From positions 124,001 to 188,000 of the forward strand of contig CAVXBV010000012.1 of the NCBI GenBank assembly GCA_963760125.1: 64,000 nt of DNA. The letters are read 5' to 3'. The notes beneath the pieces were generated by a model. The model did not search any database. It was not told the origin of the DNA and saw only the letters and a program-made list of their open reading frames with translations. Origin of the DNA: RYN-111 sp963760125. Lineage in GTDB: Bacteria > Actinomycetota > Actinomycetes > Mycobacteriales > SCTD01. Shown here piece after piece: positions 51,163 to 60,067 of the stretch (its first letter is position 1; the number at the start of each line of letters is the position of its first letter). The position numbers and the translations under genes are program-made.

Positions 51163-51632
51163 CCCGCAGCGCGCACCGCAGCGAGGTCCTCGTCCGTCAC
51201 GCCTTCGTGGAAGTCCGCGGGGAACGGCGGCAGTTCGTCCAGCGCGAACCACCGCAGGTCGCTGAGCTCCGGCCCGCACAGCTCGGGCTGCTGCCCGGCG
51301 GGCAGCACACCGACCGACACGAAGGTGACCGTCTGCCGGTCCACGTCCAAGAACACGCGATGCGCCGGCGCCACGGACAAGTGCAGACCCAGCTCCTCCT
51401 CGAGCTCGCGCTCCAGGGCCTCGACGGAGCCCTCACCCTTGCCCAGGAACCCACCGGGAGGCAGCCAACCGTTGCGGTACGTCGGCCGCACCAGCAGCAG
51501 CCGTGACCCGTCGTCGGTCAGCAGGCACATGGACCCGAGGCTGAAGTTCGGCGTACCCCGCCGGACCGCCTGAAGCTGGAGCGCAGGAGGCAGCCGCTTG
51601 TACACGGCGATCTTGAGGGCCTCGAGGTCCAT
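51159..51632 (-). CDS. Nudix hydrolase
   Basis: A 157-residue protein with a complete Nudix box: GGFLGKGEGSVEALERELEEELGL, including the RELxEExG core for Mg2+. The N-terminal helix LKIAVYKRLPPALQLQAVRRG is typical of ADP-ribose or CoA-type Nudix proteins. It hydrolyses a nucleoside diphosphate linked to X; X is not predictable. Confidence 0.88.
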   Translation of the reverse strand: MDLEALKIAVYKRLPPALQLQAVRRGTPNFSLGSMCLLTDDGSRLLLVRPTYRNGWLPPGGFLGKGEGSVEALERELEEELGLHLSVAPAHRVFLDVDRQTVTFVSVGVLPAGQQPELCGPELSDLRWFALDELPPFPADFHEGVTDEDLAAVRAAG

Positions 51633-51649
51633 CCGCCGAACCCTAGGGG

Positions 51650-52033
51650 CTATCTGTCTCCCTCGTTGAGGAAGCCACGGACCTTCTGGCCGTTCCGGTT
51701 GATGCAGGTCGTCAGCGCCCGTTCCTGGTCGAAGGTCGCCGTGCCGATGTCGAACCGCACGGGGAAACGGCCCTGGACATCAGGGTCCGGGTTTCCCCGG
51801 TCCGCGACGACGGTGACGCCCGGCAGGCCGCCGCAGGCCTCCTTGAGGGCGACCCGGTCGGCTTGGACCGCGTCCTGGCTCATCGTGACCACCAGCACCC
51901 TCCGGGCCGGCGAGAGCAGGATGTTGACGGCCGTGACGCTCATGGACAGGACCGCCAGGCTCGCGCCGATCCCGATGAGGACCTTGCTGCGTCGGCTCAT
52001 CGGACGGCCCTCGAGGGCGAGCTGCTGGCTCAT
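51650..52033 (-). CDS. Hypothetical protein with one N-terminal membrane helix
   Basis: A 127-residue protein; either the ATG at 52033 or one 33 bases downstream (MSRRSKVLIG) could be the start. One helix RRSKVLIGIGASLAVLSMSVTAVNILL is followed by an extracytoplasmic domain with two cysteines (KEACGG, TTCINRNG) that could be oxidised. Not recognised. It precedes the Nudix gene by 17 bp on the same strand. Confidence 0.6.
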   Translation of the reverse strand: MSQQLALEGRPMSRRSKVLIGIGASLAVLSMSVTAVNILLSPARRVLVVTMSQDAVQADRVALKEACGGLPGVTVVADRGNPDPDVQGRFPVRFDIGTATFDQERALTTCINRNGQKVRGFLNEGDR

Positions 52034-52096
52034 GGCTCCATCATCGCTCAGGACGGCCCGACGAGCGCGGCACGCGCCGACCGTGAGGTCGTGCGC

Positions 52097-53629
52097 TCAG
52101 TTGACCTGGCGCTCGTAACCTGCCCAGTACTGCTCACGCAGCTTGAACTTCTGGACCTTGCCGGTCGCTGTCCGCGGGATCGCGTCCCGGAACTCCACGG
52201 ACGTGGGCGCCTTGTAACCGGCCAGGTGAGCCTTGCAGTGCGCGATCAGGTCGGCCTCGGTGGCCTCGCCCGCCAGGACGACGAGCGCCTTGATGGTCTC
52301 GCCCCACTTCTCGCTGGGGACGCCGATGACGGCAACCTCGGCGACCGCGGGGTGGTTGAACAGGCAGTCCTCCACCTCGATCGAGGACACGTTCTCGCCG
52401 CCCGTGATGATCACGTCCTTGCGGCGGTCCTGGATCGTGAGGTAGCCCTCCTCGTCGAGCACCCCGCCGTCGCCCGTGTGGAACCACCCGTCGGCGAGCG
52501 CGTCCGCCGTCGCCTCGGGCTGCTCCCAGTAGCCCTCGAGGACGACGTTGGAGCGGGCCAGGACCTCCCCCTGGTCGGAGATGGCCAAGGTGACACCCAG
52601 CGCCGGCATGCCGGCCCGGGCCAGACGGGGCGCCACCTGGTCCAGGGCGAGGTCGTCCTCCTCGGCGCGCCGCCGGTTGATCGTGAGCAGTGGCGAGGTC
52701 TCGGTCAGGCCGTAGATCTGGACGAACTCCCAGCCGAGCTCCTCCTCGATGCGCGCGATCGTCCGGGACGGAGGCGGCGCACCCGCGCAGATCACGCGGA
52801 CGGCGTCGCGCCCCGGAACGGGACCGTCCCAGGTCGCCGCGGCCTCCAGGACGGAGGCCACGACCGCAGGTGCGGCGCACATCACGGTCACGCCGTACTT
52901 CTCGACGCGGCGGAGGATCTCGGCCCCGTCCACCTTGCGCAAGATGATGTGCGGGACGCCCATCCCGGTCATGGCGAACGGCATCCCCCAGCCGTTGGCG
53001 TGGAACAGGGGCAGGGTGTGGAGGTAGACGTCCCGGTCGGTGACCCCGGCGTGCAAGGCGAAGGTCAGCGCGTTGACCCAGACGTTGCGGTGCGTGATCT
53101 GCACGCCCTTGGGGCGGGCGGTCGTGCCGGAGGTGTAGTTGATGGTGGCGGTGGCGTCCTCGTCGGCCTCCCAGCGAGCAGGCTCGACGCCCACCCGCAG
53201 CAGGACGTCGTCGGACTCCTTGCCCAGGACGAACCGGTGCTGGGCCGTGACCTCGCGCAGAGAGTCGTCGACCTCGGGGTCCACGAGCAGGACCGACGCA
53301 CCGGAGTGCTCCACGATGTAGCCGACCTCGGCCGCGGACAGCCGGAAGTTGACCGGGACGAGCACCCGCCCGGTCGAGCAGACGGCGTAGAAGAGCTCGA
53401 GCAGCCGGGCGCTGTTGTGGCTGACGACCGCCACGCGCTCGCCGACGCCGATGCCGAGGGCGTCCAGCCCCGCCGACAGCGCGCGGGTCCGGTCGGCGAA
53501 CTCGCGGTAGGTCAGTGAGCCCAGTCCACCGTCCTGCGTGGGACCGGGCTCGTCGACCACGCCCGTGCGCAGGCCGTAGCAGAGCTCGGCACGGGACAGG
53601 AAGTCAGCTGTGGTGAACGGCACCTTCAT
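52097..53629 (-). CDS. Acyl-CoA synthetase (AMP-binding, AlkK/FadD-like)
   Basis: A 510-residue ANL ligase; ATG at 53629. P-loop YTSGTTARPKGVQITH, A5 YGLTETSPLLTINRR, ADGWFHTGDGG, DRRKDVIITGGENVSSIEVEDCLFNHP and the catalytic Lys in ATGKVQKFKLRE. Motif style fits medium- or long-chain fatty acyl activation (AlkK-type). Divergent from the zinc-ribbon SDR operon (39 bp). Substrate not predictable. Confidence 0.85.
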   Translation of the reverse strand: MKVPFTTADFLSRAELCYGLRTGVVDEPGPTQDGGLGSLTYREFADRTRALSAGLDALGIGVGERVAVVSHNSARLLELFYAVCSTGRVLVPVNFRLSAAEVGYIVEHSGASVLLVDPEVDDSLREVTAQHRFVLGKESDDVLLRVGVEPARWEADEDATATINYTSGTTARPKGVQITHRNVWVNALTFALHAGVTDRDVYLHTLPLFHANGWGMPFAMTGMGVPHIILRKVDGAEILRRVEKYGVTVMCAAPAVVASVLEAAATWDGPVPGRDAVRVICAGAPPPSRTIARIEEELGWEFVQIYGLTETSPLLTINRRRAEEDDLALDQVAPRLARAGMPALGVTLAISDQGEVLARSNVVLEGYWEQPEATADALADGWFHTGDGGVLDEEGYLTIQDRRKDVIITGGENVSSIEVEDCLFNHPAVAEVAVIGVPSEKWGETIKALVVLAGEATEADLIAHCKAHLAGYKAPTSVEFRDAIPRTATGKVQKFKLREQYWAGYERQVN

Positions 53630-53668
53630 GTCCTGCACTAAACACCCGCCCGTCCGTACGCTGGACGC

Positions 53669-55078
53669 ATGGGGATCGATCCGGCGCGGCTGCAGGTCGC
53701 TCTGGACGTGCTGCGGGAGCTCGACGACCTCGAGCCGGACCACCCGGACGCCGTGGCGATCCGGAGGGCCACGGCGCACGTGTTCAAGAGCGTGAAGGTC
53801 CGTCGGCGCAGCGAGCGGCGGGCGTCCATCACCGCTGCCGACGAGGCGGTCACCAACCTCACCGCGACGGGGGCGAAGGACCGCATCGACGACGAGACCC
53901 GAGGGGTCCTGCTCGAGGCGACCGCCGAGACCGCTGTCGTCGGCACCCTGCTGCGGGCCAGGTCCTGCTACATCTGCAAGCAGCGCTACCGCGAGGTGCA
54001 CGCCTTCTACCACCAGCTCTGCCCCTCGTGCGCCGACACCAACTGGACCAAGCGCGACGAGAAGGTCGACCTCACCGGGAGGCGCGCCCTGCTCACCGGC
54101 GGTCGCGCCAAGATCGGCATGTACATCGCCCTGCGGCTGTTGCGGGACGGGGCGGACCTCACCGTCACGACGCGCTTCCCGCACGACGCTGTCCGGCGGT
54201 TCACCGCCATGCCCGACAGCGGCGACTGGCTGCATCGGTTGCGCGTCGTCGGCGTCGACCTGCGTGACCCGCACCAGGTCGTGGAGCTGGCGCAGTCCGT
54301 CTCCGCACGAGGGCACCTTGACATCCTCATCAACAACGCGGCCCAGACCGTTCGACGCTCGGCAGCGTCCTACGCCCAGCTCGCCGCCGCTGAGCATGCT
54401 GCGGAGGCGCTCGAGACGAGCGTGCCGATCACGGACCTGCGTTCGGCGACCGCCGAGATCGAGGGGGCCATCGGTCGTCGTCTGACCCCGGAAGCCGTGA
54501 CCGCGCTCGCGCTCACCAGCGGCTCGGCCTCGCTGTCCCGCATCGAGCAGGGCCTCGCCATCGACGCCGGCGGTCTGGTCCCGGACCTCGCGCCGGAGAA
54601 CAGCTGGTCGCAGAAGGTCGACGAGGTCGACGCCGTCGAGATGCTCGAGGTCCAGCTCTGCAACAGCGTGGCGCCGTTCGTCCTCATCAGCCGGCTTCGG
54701 CCGTCCCTCGCCGCCAGCCCGCACCGTCGGACGTACGTCGTCAACGTGAGCGCGATGGAGGGGCAGTTCAGCCGGCGGTACAAGGGCGCCGGCCACCCCC
54801 ACACCAACATGGCCAAGGCAGCGCTCAACATGCTGACCCGCACCAGTGCCGGGGAGATGCTCGAGGCCGACGGCATCCTCATGACGGCCGTCGACACCGG
54901 GTGGATCACCGACGAGCGACCGCACCCGACCAAGGCGCGTCTGCACGACGAGGGCTTCCACGCACCGCTGGACCTCGTCGACGGTGCGGCTCGGGTGTAC
55001 GACCCGATCGTGCAGGGCGAGCGAGGCACCGACCTGTTCGGCTGCTTCCTCAAGGACTTCCAGCCGTCGCCCTGGTGA
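53669..55078 (+). CDS. SDR-type oxidoreductase with internal four-cysteine zinc motif
   Basis: A 469-residue protein of a poorly studied SDR group. The N-terminal 95 residues are helical and charged. Then come CYIC (Cys100, Cys103) and CPSC (Cys118, Cys121), a zinc-ribbon pattern, around HAFYHQL. The Rossmann domain starts ALLTGGRAKIGMYIALRLL and shows INNAAQT and VNVSAMEG. The usual catalytic Tyr is absent: the YxxxK position reads T-N-M-A-K within HPHTNMAKAALNML, so Thr replaces Tyr. The group occurs in bacteria and some eukaryotes. First gene of a four-gene overlapping operon; overlaps the sirtuin by 4 bp. Confidence 0.7.
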   Translation: MGIDPARLQVALDVLRELDDLEPDHPDAVAIRRATAHVFKSVKVRRRSERRASITAADEAVTNLTATGAKDRIDDETRGVLLEATAETAVVGTLLRARSCYICKQRYREVHAFYHQLCPSCADTNWTKRDEKVDLTGRRALLTGGRAKIGMYIALRLLRDGADLTVTTRFPHDAVRRFTAMPDSGDWLHRLRVVGVDLRDPHQVVELAQSVSARGHLDILINNAAQTVRRSAASYAQLAAAEHAAEALETSVPITDLRSATAEIEGAIGRRLTPEAVTALALTSGSASLSRIEQGLAIDAGGLVPDLAPENSWSQKVDEVDAVEMLEVQLCNSVAPFVLISRLRPSLAASPHRRTYVVNVSAMEGQFSRRYKGAGHPHTNMAKAALNMLTRTSAGEMLEADGILMTAVDTGWITDERPHPTKARLHDEGFHAPLDLVDGAARVYDPIVQGERGTDLFGCFLKDFQPSPW

Positions 55079-55881
55079 CGCTCCACGATGCGGTCGCTGC
55101 CGGCGACGTCCTGGTGCTGTCGGGGGCGGGGCTGTCGACCGAGTCCGGCATTCCGGACTACCGCGGACCCACCGGCGCCGCACGCCCCTCGACGCCCATG
55201 ACCTACCAGGCCTTCACCGGGTCGCCACAGGCCCGCCAGCGGTACTGGGCCCGGTCCCACCTGGGCTGGCGGTCGATCTCCCGCGCCGTCCCCAACGCCG
55301 GTCACGTTGCGGTGGCGAGGCTGCAAGGAGCAGGGCTCCTCGCGGGCATCGTCACGCAGAACGTCGACGGCCTGCACCAGGTGGCGGGCGCTGCGGACGT
55401 GGTCGAGCTCCACGGAGCCCTGGATCGCGTCCGCTGCCTCAGCTGCGAGGAGGTGAGCTCGCGCGAGGCGCTCGAGGTCCGCCTCACCGAGGCGAATCCC
55501 ACGTTCACCGACCTGTCTGCCCCGCTGCGGCCGGACGGAGACGTCGATCTCGAGGACGTCCGCGACTTCGTCGTCGTCGGGTGCGCGCAGTGCGGCGGGC
55601 TGCTGAAGCCCGACGTCGTCTTCTTCGGCGAGGTCGTGCCGCGCCCCCGCGTCGACCTGGCCTTCACCCTCCTCACCCGCGCGCGCACCTTGCTGGTCCT
55701 CGGCAGCTCGCTGACCGTGATGTCGGGTTACCGGTTCGTCCTCGCTGCCGCGAAGTCCGGCACCGCGGTGGTCGTGGTCAACCAGGGACCGACCCGTGGT
55801 GATGCCCAAGCCGCCTTGCTCGTGGATGCGCCCCTGGGGGCCACGCTGACCGACCTCGTGGACCGGTTGGTGCTCCCGTGA
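55075..55881 (+). CDS. Sirtuin (Sir2-type NAD-dependent deacylase)
   Basis: A 268-residue sirtuin with all core motifs: LSGAGLSTESGIPDYRG for NAD, TQNVDGLHQ, VELHG with the catalytic His, zinc cysteines CLSC and CAQC, and KPDVVFFGE. It removes acyl groups from lysine, consuming NAD+. A long insert between the Cys pairs (REALEVRLTEANPTF) is unusual but present in some actinobacterial class IV-like sirtuins. GTG start at 55075 overlaps the zinc-SDR stop; its own stop overlaps the phosphatase start. Confidence 0.9.
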   Translation: MTLHDAVAAGDVLVLSGAGLSTESGIPDYRGPTGAARPSTPMTYQAFTGSPQARQRYWARSHLGWRSISRAVPNAGHVAVARLQGAGLLAGIVTQNVDGLHQVAGAADVVELHGALDRVRCLSCEEVSSREALEVRLTEANPTFTDLSAPLRPDGDVDLEDVRDFVVVGCAQCGGLLKPDVVFFGEVVPRPRVDLAFTLLTRARTLLVLGSSLTVMSGYRFVLAAAKSGTAVVVVNQGPTRGDAQAALLVDAPLGATLTDLVDRLVLP

Positions 55882-56348
55882 TCCGCGTCGTCTTCGTCTG
55901 CACCGGCAACATCTGCCGCTCGCCCACGGCCGAAGCGGTGCTGCGACAGCAGGTGCGCGAAGCGGGGCTCGAGCACGCCATCGAGGTGTCGAGCGCCGGT
56001 ACCGGGGACTGGCACGTGGGGGATGACGCCGACCCGAGGTCCCTGCGCGTGCTGCGCAACCGGGGCTACGACCTGGACCACCAGGCGCGGCAGTTCCGCG
56101 CCTCCTGGTTCGACGACCACGACATGGTGATCGCCTTGGACCGCTCCCATCAGCGAGACCTCCGCGCGCTGCGCCCCGGGGTCGACGTGCCGCTCCTGCG
56201 CGACGTCGACCCCGTCGGGAACGGTGACGTTCCCGATCCCTACTACGGTGGGCCCCAAGAGTTCGAGGACGTCCTCGACATCGTCGAGCGCTCCTGCCGG
56301 GTGCTGCTGGAGGAGCTGCGTGGACGAGTGGGTCAAGAGCCGGGCTGA
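55878..56348 (+). CDS. Low-molecular-weight protein tyrosine phosphatase
   Basis: A 156-residue phosphatase. CTGNICRSPTAEAV is the P-loop with catalytic Cys and Arg; DPYYGGPQEFEDVLDIVE carries the general acid Asp. It removes phosphate from tyrosine or, in related proteins, from ketoamine phosphates of glycated proteins. GTG overlaps the sirtuin stop, and the fructosamine-kinase-like gene starts inside it. Coupling with such a kinase gene has been described elsewhere in bacteria. Confidence 0.9.
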   Translation: MIRVVFVCTGNICRSPTAEAVLRQQVREAGLEHAIEVSSAGTGDWHVGDDADPRSLRVLRNRGYDLDHQARQFRASWFDDHDMVIALDRSHQRDLRALRPGVDVPLLRDVDPVGNGDVPDPYYGGPQEFEDVLDIVERSCRVLLEELRGRVGQEPG

Positions 56349-57063
56349 CGCCCCTCTGGGCGCGTTCGTCGCCGAAGCTGCCGGCCTCGACTGGATTCGC
56401 GTCCCGGGAGGACCGCGCGTCCCGCTGGTGCTGGACGTCACCGCTGAGGCTCTCACGCTCGAGCGCGTCACCCCCGGTGCGCCGACCGCCGACGTGGCCG
56501 ACGACTTCGGGCACCGGCTTGCCACCCTGCACCAGACGGGCGCCGACGCGTTCGGGGCGCCGTGGACGGGTTACGTCGGGCCCGTCGCCGACCTGCTGCC
56601 CCTCGACAACGCAGACTCCCCCACCTGGGCGGAGCACTTCGCCGAGCGACGCGTGGGTCCGGCGTTGCGCGAGGCCCGGGACAGAGGGCGGCTGGACGAG
56701 CGCGACGCGACGGCCGTCGCAGTCCTGCTGGAGCGGCTCTCGGCTCTCGTCCCGACCGAACCGGTGGCCCGCCTCCACGGCGACCTCTGGACCGGGAACG
56801 TCCTGTGGTCACCGGGCCGGGTGTGGCTGATCGACCCGGCTGCCCACGGCGGCCACCGCGAGACCGACCTCGCGATGCTCTCGCTGTTCGGTCTGCCCTT
56901 CCTGGATCGCGTCCTGGCGTCGTACGACGAGTGCTGGCCGTTGCAGGACGGCTGGCGTGAGCGCCTGCCCCTGCACCAGCTCTGGCCGCTGCTGGTGCAC
57001 GCAGCCCTGTTCGGTGGCGACTACGGCCGACGGGCCGGCGACGTGGCGCGCGCGTTCGTCTGA
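56320..57063 (+). CDS. Fructosamine/ketosamine-3-kinase-like protein
   Basis: A 247-residue phosphotransferase of the FN3K/APH fold, starting at a GTG at 56320 inside the phosphatase gene (29-bp overlap), with AGGAG four bases upstream. Motifs: ARLHGDLWTGNVLW with the catalytic Asp, VWLIDPAAHGGHRETDLAML with the Mg-binding Asp. The N-terminal glycine-rich lobe is short compared with the 280-290 residues of full FN3K. It would phosphorylate sugar residues on protein amines, destabilising them so they fall off. Partner phosphatase upstream. Confidence 0.75.
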   Translation: MDEWVKSRADAPLGAFVAEAAGLDWIRVPGGPRVPLVLDVTAEALTLERVTPGAPTADVADDFGHRLATLHQTGADAFGAPWTGYVGPVADLLPLDNADSPTWAEHFAERRVGPALREARDRGRLDERDATAVAVLLERLSALVPTEPVARLHGDLWTGNVLWSPGRVWLIDPAAHGGHRETDLAMLSLFGLPFLDRVLASYDECWPLQDGWRERLPLHQLWPLLVHAALFGGDYGRRAGDVARAFV

Positions 57064-57157
57064 TGTCGGGGCAGCTCAAGGCCTGGCCCTAGGCGGAGCT
57101 TCTGGCCGACGAGCAAACCTGTCGACGATGGGCCGGGTGCTGCGGTAGACCCGGGTC

Positions 57158-58141
57158 ATGCAGATCCGACGAGTACGCACGGTGGCGGACCTCGAGGCCT
57201 TCCAGATCGTCGAGGAGGCAGCCCTGGCGCACCACTTCGTCGGTCTGCCGGCCGATCCGATCGAGGAGCGGCTACCCCTGCTCGAGGGGAGGGCGCGCGC
57301 CGGGGAGCTGACCCTGCTCTGGGTCGGGCTCCTCGACGACGGCAGCCCGGTGGGGTCGCTGTCGATCATGCTGCCGCAGCTCGACAACCTCACCGTCGCC
57401 CACGTCGACGGTGCGGTGCACCCGGAGGCGTCCGGTCGTGGCCTCGGGCGGGAGCTGCTGGCGCACGCGCTGGCGGTGGTGCGGGCCGAGGGACGAAGCC
57501 GGGTGTTCATCGAGGCACCGCAGCTGCCGGACGGTCGACCGGGGCCAGCGTTCGGGATGCTCACCGGTGTCGGTGCCCGGCGGGTGCTGGACGACGACCG
57601 CCGCGTCCTGGACCTCCGTGCCCACCCGCCCGGCGACCCTGCGGTGGCCCCGGAGGGCTACCAGGTGGTGCAGTGGACCGACCGGGCGCCGGAGGCCCTG
57701 GTCGAGGGCTGCGCCTACCTGCTCGGGCGCATGGTCCTCGACATGCCGATGGGTGAGAGTGACTACGAGCAGGAGAAGTGGGACGTCGCGCGCTACCGCG
57801 CCAGTGAGCAGGACGCGAGGGACCGAGGACGGACACGCGTCTCCACGGCGGTCGTGCACCTCGCGAGCGGTGCTGTCGTCGGCGTCTCCGACATCGGCAT
57901 CAACCAGCGCCGGCCGGACGTCTGCTACCAGTGGAACACGATCGTCGACCCCGATCACCGTGGCCGGGGGCTCGGTCTGGTGCTCAAGACGCACAACCAC
58001 CGGCACCTGCTCGCGACCTGCCCGGAAGCACGCTGGATCAACACGTGGAACGCCAGCACGAACGCCCACATGGTGCCCATCAACGACCGGCTCGGCTATC
58101 GCGTGGCCGAGCGGTGGAGCGAGTGGCAGCTCGACCTGTGA
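57158..58141 (+). CDS. Tandem GNAT acetyltransferase
   Basis: A 327-residue protein with two GNAT domains. The N-terminal one (about 1-155) has HVDGAVHPEASGRGLGRELLAHALAVVRAEG; the C-terminal one (about 165-327) has YQWNTIVDPDHRGRGLGLVLKTHNHRHLL and NASTNAHMVPINDRLGYRV. Each has the R/Q-x-x-G-x-G/A acetyl-CoA loop (PEASGRGLG and PDHRGRGLG). This arrangement resembles MshD-type and other actinobacterial double GNATs. Acceptor unknown. Converges with the ABC gene (1 bp). Confidence 0.85.
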   Translation: MQIRRVRTVADLEAFQIVEEAALAHHFVGLPADPIEERLPLLEGRARAGELTLLWVGLLDDGSPVGSLSIMLPQLDNLTVAHVDGAVHPEASGRGLGRELLAHALAVVRAEGRSRVFIEAPQLPDGRPGPAFGMLTGVGARRVLDDDRRVLDLRAHPPGDPAVAPEGYQVVQWTDRAPEALVEGCAYLLGRMVLDMPMGESDYEQEKWDVARYRASEQDARDRGRTRVSTAVVHLASGAVVGVSDIGINQRRPDVCYQWNTIVDPDHRGRGLGLVLKTHNHRHLLATCPEARWINTWNASTNAHMVPINDRLGYRVAERWSEWQLDL

Positions 58142-58142
58142 G

Positions 58143-60056
58143 TCAGTCGAGGAAGGACTGCGGCTCGGCCTGGCGCTCGAACTGCGTCCGGTAGAGCTCG
58201 GCGAACAACCCCTCTTTCGCGAGCAGCTCGGCGAACGTGCCGCGTTCGGCCACCCGTCCCTCGGCGATCACCAGGATCTGGTCGGCGTCGCGCACCGTCG
58301 ACAACCGGTGCGCGATGACCACCGACGTACGGCCCTGCAGTGCCGTCGCCAGGGCGCGCTGCACCGCCGCCTCGGACTCGCTGTCGAGGTGGGCCGTCGC
58401 CTCGTCCAGGACGACGAGGCCGGGCTCCTTGAGCAGCAGCCGCGCGATGGCCATGCGCTGCTTCTCGCCGCCGGACAAGCGGTAGCCCCGGTCCCCCACG
58501 ACCGTGTCCAACCCGTCCGGCAGCGCGCGGACGAGCGGACCGACCTGCGCGGCCTCGAGCGACGCCCAGAGCTGGTCGTCGGTGGCCTCCGGACGGGCGT
58601 AGAGGAGGTTCGCGCGGATGCTGTCGTGGAACATGTGCGCGTCCTGCGTCACGACACCCACCGCGTCACGCAGCGACTGGAGCGTGACGTCCCGGACGTC
58701 GTGCCCACCGATCAGGATCGCGCCGTCCTGGACGTCGTACATGCGGGTGAGCAGCTGGGAGATGGTCGTCTTGCCCGCCCCGGACGGCCCGACCAGCGCC
58801 GTGAGCGAACCGGCGGGAGCGTCGAACGAGACCCCGTGCAGGACCTGCTGCGGCTCGGTGTTGTCCAGGATGGCCACCGACTCCAGCGACGCGAGCGACA
58901 CCTCCTCGGCGCGCGGGTAGCGGAACCGGATGTCGCGGACCTCGAGCGCCATCGCCTGCTTCGGCAGGGCGACCGCACCAGGCTTCTCGGCCACCATCGG
59001 GGCGAGGTCGAGCACCTCGAAGACGCGCTCGAACGACACCAGGGCGGTCATGACGTCCACGCGCACGTTGGACAGCGCGGTCAGCGGTCCGTAGAGCCGG
59101 GTCAGCAGGGTCGCGAGGGCCACCACGGTGCCGACCTGCAGCGTGCCGTTCGCGGCGTAGGTCCCGCCCACGCCGTACACCAGGGCGGTGGCCAGGGCTG
59201 CCACGGTGGTGAGAGCGACGAAGAAGACGCGGCCGTACATCGCCGAGGTCACGCCGATGTCCCGGACCCGCCCGGCGCGGTCGCGGAACGCCTGGTCCTC
59301 CTGCTCGGGACGGCCGAACAGCTTGACCAGCAACGCCCCGGAGACGTTGAACCGCTCCGTCATGGAGTTGTTCATCTCGGCGTTGAGGGCGTAGCTCTCG
59401 CGGGTGAGCTCTTGCAGCCGCTTGCCGACGATCTTGGCGGGGATGACGAAGACCGGGAGCAGGACGAGCGACAGCAGGGTGATCTGCCAGGAGAGCACGA
59501 ACATGACGATGAGCGTCAGGGTGACCCCGATGACGTTCGACACCACGTTGGACAGGGTGCCGGTGAAGGCCTGCTGCGCGCCGAGGACGTCGTTGTTGAG
59601 CCGGCTGATGAGAGCACCGGTCTGGGTGCGGGTGAAGAAGGCGATCGGTTGCCGCTGGACGTGCCCGTAGACCTGCGAGCGCAGGTCGTAGATGAGCCCC
59701 TCACCGATGCGTGCTGAGTACCACCGGTTGATGAGCCCGGTGACCGCGTCGACGAGGGCCAGGACGGCCACGAAGACCGCCAGTGCCAGGACCAGCCCGG
59801 GACGACCGGTCTCGGGCGGGTTGGTGCCGATGCCGTTGTCGATGATCTCCTTGAGCACCAGGGGCGGCGCGATGGCGATGACCGCGTCGATGACGATGAC
59901 CACGAGGAACGCCAGCAGCTGCCGCCGGTACGGCGCCGCGAACCTCGCGATCCGCTTGACCGTGCCGGGCGCCAGCTTGCGATCGGCAACGGTCGCGTCC
60001 CGCTGGAACGACCGCATCATCTGCATGGGCCCACCGGGGCCCATCGGTCCTGACAT
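58143..60056 (-). CDS. ABC exporter, fused permease and ATP-binding domains
   Basis: A 637-residue half-transporter. Start is the ATG at 60056, seven bases from AGGAGG (60064-60069). Residues about 55-330 contain six membrane helices (LLAFLVVIVIDAVIAIAPPLVL, VLALAVFVAVLALVDAV and others). The C-terminal nucleotide domain has GPSGAGKTTIS, LSGGEKQRMAIARLLL and LVVLDEATAHLDSES, plus VIAHRLSTVRDAD. It probably works as a homodimer that exports a lipid or drug. It follows the acyl-CoA dehydrogenase by 11 bp. Confidence 0.9.
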   Translation of the reverse strand: MSGPMGPGGPMQMMRSFQRDATVADRKLAPGTVKRIARFAAPYRRQLLAFLVVIVIDAVIAIAPPLVLKEIIDNGIGTNPPETGRPGLVLALAVFVAVLALVDAVTGLINRWYSARIGEGLIYDLRSQVYGHVQRQPIAFFTRTQTGALISRLNNDVLGAQQAFTGTLSNVVSNVIGVTLTLIVMFVLSWQITLLSLVLLPVFVIPAKIVGKRLQELTRESYALNAEMNNSMTERFNVSGALLVKLFGRPEQEDQAFRDRAGRVRDIGVTSAMYGRVFFVALTTVAALATALVYGVGGTYAANGTLQVGTVVALATLLTRLYGPLTALSNVRVDVMTALVSFERVFEVLDLAPMVAEKPGAVALPKQAMALEVRDIRFRYPRAEEVSLASLESVAILDNTEPQQVLHGVSFDAPAGSLTALVGPSGAGKTTISQLLTRMYDVQDGAILIGGHDVRDVTLQSLRDAVGVVTQDAHMFHDSIRANLLYARPEATDDQLWASLEAAQVGPLVRALPDGLDTVVGDRGYRLSGGEKQRMAIARLLLKEPGLVVLDEATAHLDSESEAAVQRALATALQGRTSVVIAHRLSTVRDADQILVIAEGRVAERGTFAELLAKEGLFAELYRTQFERQAEPQSFLD

Positions 60057-60067
60057 CTGCACGCCTC

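Noticed and set aside
52097..55183. A 1028-codon minus-strand frame starting at 55183
   Set aside because: Only the C-terminal 510 residues are the acyl-CoA synthetase; the upstream extension is antisense to the zinc-SDR gene.
54370..56778. 802-codon minus-strand frame
   Set aside because: It is antisense to the sirtuin, phosphatase and kinase genes, which have intact catalytic motifs.
57411..59717. 768-codon + strand frame
   Set aside because: It is antisense to the ABC exporter and out of frame with the tandem GNAT.
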